Under the pieces are notes generated by a model. It was not told where the DNA came from. It made no database searches and worked only from the letters and a program-made list of their open reading frames with translations. From positions 124,001 through 188,000 of the forward strand of contig NZ_CP012154.1 of NCBI RefSeq assembly GCF_001187785.1: 64,000 nucleotides of DNA. Direction: 5' to 3'. Positions 62,501 through 64,000 of this stretch are shown here, piece after piece (the first letter of the stretch is position 1; every line of letters starts with the position of its first letter). Made by a program: the position numbers and the translations under genes. This DNA is from Wenzhouxiangella marina. GTDB taxonomy: Bacteria; Pseudomonadota; Gammaproteobacteria; Xanthomonadales; Wenzhouxiangellaceae.

Positions 62501-64000
62501 ACGACGACCGGGGCCAAGACCATCACGGCCGACTACTCGGGCGACGCCGACGATGCGCCGAGCAGTGATTCCGTTGCCTACGCGATCACCGCGGCAGCGT
62601 CGACCACCACGATCACCTCGGTCAATCCGCCCGTCTCCTCGCCCTACAACACCAGCTATACGGTCAATGTTTCGGTGAGCGGCTATTCCCCGACCGGCAC
62701 GATCCTCGTCGAAGACGGTCAAGGCGCCACCTGCAACATCGTGCTGCCCGCGACGTCCTGCGCCATCGCCTCGACCTTCATCGGGCCGATCACCCTGCTG
62801 GCGACCTATCCGGGCGATGCGAACAACGGTGCGAGTTCCGACACTGAGCTCTATGAGATCACGCCGATTCCGGCGACGATCACCCTGGCCGATCTGACCA
62901 CGGTGTATTCGGGCGGGCCGCAAGGCGCGACGATCACGACCAATCCGCCGGGCCTGGCCTTCAGCGCGACCTACGATGGTGGCGGGGAGCCCACTGCAGC
63001 GGGTAGCTATGCCTTGGATGTGCTGATTACCGAGCCGGGCTACACGGGCAGTGCGAGCGACACCTTCACGATCACCCCGGCGTCGGCCACGGTGACGATC
63101 TCGAACACCAGCCAGGTCTACGATGGCAGCCCGAAGCCGGTAACCGTCACCACGAATCCGGCGGCGATTGCCTACACCGTGACCTATGCCGGTAGCCCAA
63201 CCGCCCCGAGCGCCGTGGGGAGCTACGCGGTGGTGGCCACGGTCACCGACCCGAATTACACGGGCAGCGCGAATGCAACCCTGGAAATCACGGCGGCGGC
63301 ATCGACGACCACCATCGATTCGATTGCACCGGCAGGCAGCCAGACGGCCGGTCAACCCTACACGGTCAGCGCCAGCGTGACGGGCGCCTCCCCGAGCGGC
63401 AGCATCCTGATCAGCGATGGGACGGACAGCTGTGTCATCGCGGCACCCAGCGGCAGCTGTGATCTCGTCACCGCCACGCCAGGAACCGTCACCATCACCG
63501 CGGACTACACCGGCGATGCGGGGAATGCGCCGAGCAGTGACTCGACCAGCTACGACATCACCGCCTCCCCGACCACGACGTCAATCGTGGCCATTGCCCC
63601 GGCCGGCAGCCAGACTGTGGGCCAGGCCTATACGGTCAGCGTCAGTGTCAGTGGCGGCTCGCCCACGGGCACGATCACGGTCAGCGACGGCAGCGACAGC
63701 TGCGTCATCGCCGCACCGAGCGGCAGCTGTGATCTGACCTCGACCACGACGGGCAACAAGACCATCACAGCGGATTATTCCGGTGATGCAGACGATGCCC
63801 CGAGCAGCGATTCGACCGCTTATATCGTCTCGACGGCCGTGAGCAGTACGGCCATCACCTCCATCAATCCGGCCGGCTCTTCGGCCTACAACACGGCCTA
63901 TACGGTCAGTGTGGCGGTCGGCGGCTACAATTCGACCGGAACGGTGGTCGTGGACGACGGCAACGGCGTCACATGCAACATCGTGTTGCCGGCGGCCTCC
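59546..64000 (+). CDS. Secreted S8 (subtilisin-like) serine protease with P-domain and Ig/MBG-like repeats (partial)
   Basis: The frame from ATG 59546 stays open to the window edge, 1,485 codons without a stop. Order: signal peptide (about 1-36, ending LTALAQ), inhibitor-like propeptide (about 48-112), S8 domain with D155 (CIIDTGF), H188 (DGHGTHVAG) and S495 (SGTSMATPG), a PA-type insertion before the serine (about 360-450, LCLAGSGDASWNGRIVICERG), an Ig/FnIII-like module (about 680-770), a proprotein-convertase-like P domain (about 775-915), then tandem modules from about 925: Ig-like A and B repeats with paired cysteines, two MBG-like repeats, and further A, A, B repeats. The gene must extend beyond the window. 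Probably an extracellular or surface-attached protease. Confidence 0.93.
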   Translation, partial: MKHSTHKSRSRAGSRLRGLSFAWFALLLLPLTALAQDGGDAASPGVERLPYYVKFGAGRSNQVDRAVRDLGGEVTHRFDRLDTVAVMLPARAIDALAGRSDVKFIEPVPEHRIQAQVVPWNIDQYQARDIWDRNRDNVIDAGAPDGSGMRFCIIDTGFLAAHDDFQGITVSGVSQINGESWTEDGDGHGTHVAGTANAVMNNIGVVGAMPGGAELIILKVFSNAGGWVTGQSNLGAAAQTCRDLGANVLSMSLGGGYSATEEAIFQDLYDNFGILNIAAAGNDGNTAQSYPAGYPSVISVAAIDEGEVAADFSQYPPTAFDPNNPPANVEWDVVELAGGGVNVLSTYPAPNGEVPAYQAIGTQTWDGGHIDEAGFGDETGILVDGGLCLAGSGDASWNGRIVICERGSVAFSEKVNEVKDNGGLAAIIYNNVAGGFAGTCGGGCTTPLIPAISLSQAAGQALIADDLGSSVNVIANDGSGCVGCTGGYAFLSGTSMATPGVAAAVALAWDACGGPSTVTNKQIRQLLRDSARDLTGTKPGSGFVYGAGYDQVTGWGLVQLADARELGNQRFGGACPIGLQVTPPQVEVCAADGSTDFTVTLDDQFLGSATLSASGNPAGTLGGFTQNPVVHPDKDTVYTLSGLGSAAGGSYTISFTATDDSDPGNTADGQAVLDLFSAAPTVGTLTGPADGSTGVVLRPTLSWTAANEASTYELQISTSPTFDTIAYSATVEGTSHAVGADLNQSTLYHWRVRATNVCGNGGWYSAFSFTTTALVCTTIASTDVPKNLTDASGGGNPRSTTSVLTTTITDPIDSINVIGLEGTHTWINDLHFDLSSPGGTTVRIMDRSCAGQDNFLLSLSDSASPGAWPCPPTDGGTYQPSNPLAAFAGEVPSGTWTLTITDNVRQDSGTLEAWALEFCVIPAVTVDPTTTTINSISPAASQAVGQAYTVDVSVAGTTPTGTITVSDGTDSCLITLPAGSCDLTSTTTGAKTITADYSGDADDAPSSDSVAYAITAAASTTTITSVNPPVSSPYNTSYTVNVSVSGYSPTGTILVEDGQGATCNIVLPATSCAIASTFIGPITLLATYPGDANNGASSDTELYEITPIPATITLADLTTVYSGGPQGATITTNPPGLAFSATYDGGGEPTAAGSYALDVLITEPGYTGSASDTFTITPASATVTISNTSQVYDGSPKPVTVTTNPAAIAYTVTYAGSPTAPSAVGSYAVVATVTDPNYTGSANATLEITAAASTTTIDSIAPAGSQTAGQPYTVSASVTGASPSGSILISDGTDSCVIAAPSGSCDLVTATPGTVTITADYTGDAGNAPSSDSTSYDITASPTTTSIVAIAPAGSQTVGQAYTVSVSVSGGSPTGTITVSDGSDSCVIAAPSGSCDLTSTTTGNKTITADYSGDADDAPSSDSTAYIVSTAVSSTAITSINPAGSSAYNTAYTVSVAVGGYNSTGTVVVDDGNGVTCNIVLPAAS
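62335..64000 (+). repeat. In-frame tandem Ig-like and MBG-like coding repeats
   Basis: Modules of about 270 bp start near 62335 (type A), 62605 (type B), 63305 (A), 63575 (A) and 63845 (B, cut by the edge), with two modules of about 210 bp (MBG-like, YSGGPQGATITTNPPG and YDGSPKPVTVTTNPA) at about 62870-63295. Type A carries VGQAYTV and TVSDGTDSCVI; type B carries YNTAYTV and GVTCNIVLPA. A units at 62335 and 63575 are close at DNA level, showing recent duplication. Such modules usually form stalks. Confidence 0.8.

Overview
This window looks like chromosome of a GC-rich gammaproteobacterium, probably from a Xanthomonadales/Chromatiales-type lineage; a Wenzhouxiangella-like relative is my guess, from gene order and protein style only. 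Supporting signs are the radC / rpmB-rpmG / coaBC-dut-phosphohexomutase block, the rsmG-parA-parB and atpIBEFHAGDC blocks that usually lie near oriC in gammaproteobacteria, a plant-type glutamate-cysteine ligase, many secreted proteins and a large S8 protease. No phage, insertion sequence, CRISPR array, tRNA or rRNA gene was seen.

Layout. 1-129 is the 3' end of a membrane-protein gene. 141-832 is a four-unit, 173-bp tandem repeat running into the end of an exporter gene. 812-5913 (minus) is a compact unit: lipoprotein, ECF sigma factor, small membrane protein (putative anti-sigma), MacA-like adaptor, ATPase and MacB-like permease. 6062-9406 is a class Ia ribonucleotide reductase operon (nrdAB) behind a promoter, a putative NrdR box pair and a cobalamin riboswitch. 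9463-12517 (minus) is a methionine-salvage operon (mtnB-mtnD-mtnC-aminotransferase). 12807-17628 holds secreted or membrane proteins of unknown role and a di-haem oxidoreductase. 17840-20343 (minus) is a pair of amidohydrolases, one without its metal-binding HxH.

20543-27024 carries rpmB-rpmG, radC (minus), coaBC, dut, a membrane-anchored phosphohexomutase-like protein whose substrate-binding residues are mostly replaced, and a pseudouridine synthase. 27070-28449 is glutamate-cysteine ligase, divergent from an oligopeptide ABC importer (two binding proteins, two permeases, two ATPases) that has a cation-efflux gene inserted in its middle. 37734-40056 is rsmG-parA-parB. 40072-40697 is a gene-free segment bounded by 31-bp inverted repeats.

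40697-50713 (minus) is a self-contained module: an export system (adaptor, possible 41-aa protein, ATPase, two large duplicated permeases) followed by an NtrC-family activator and its histidine kinase. A consensus sigma-54 promoter and a strong upstream dyad lie directly before the adaptor gene, so the activator probably controls the exporter. After a short-chain dehydrogenase, the complete ATP synthase operon runs from 51939 to 59167 and ends in a clear terminator. The window closes inside a very large secreted subtilisin-like protease (from 59546) with P-domain and Ig/MBG-like repeats.

The most interesting points are the B12 riboswitch on a B12-independent reductase, the degenerate phosphohexomutase at the algC locus, the sigma-54 exporter module with a predicted nearly leaderless mRNA, and the intergenic inverted-repeat elements.
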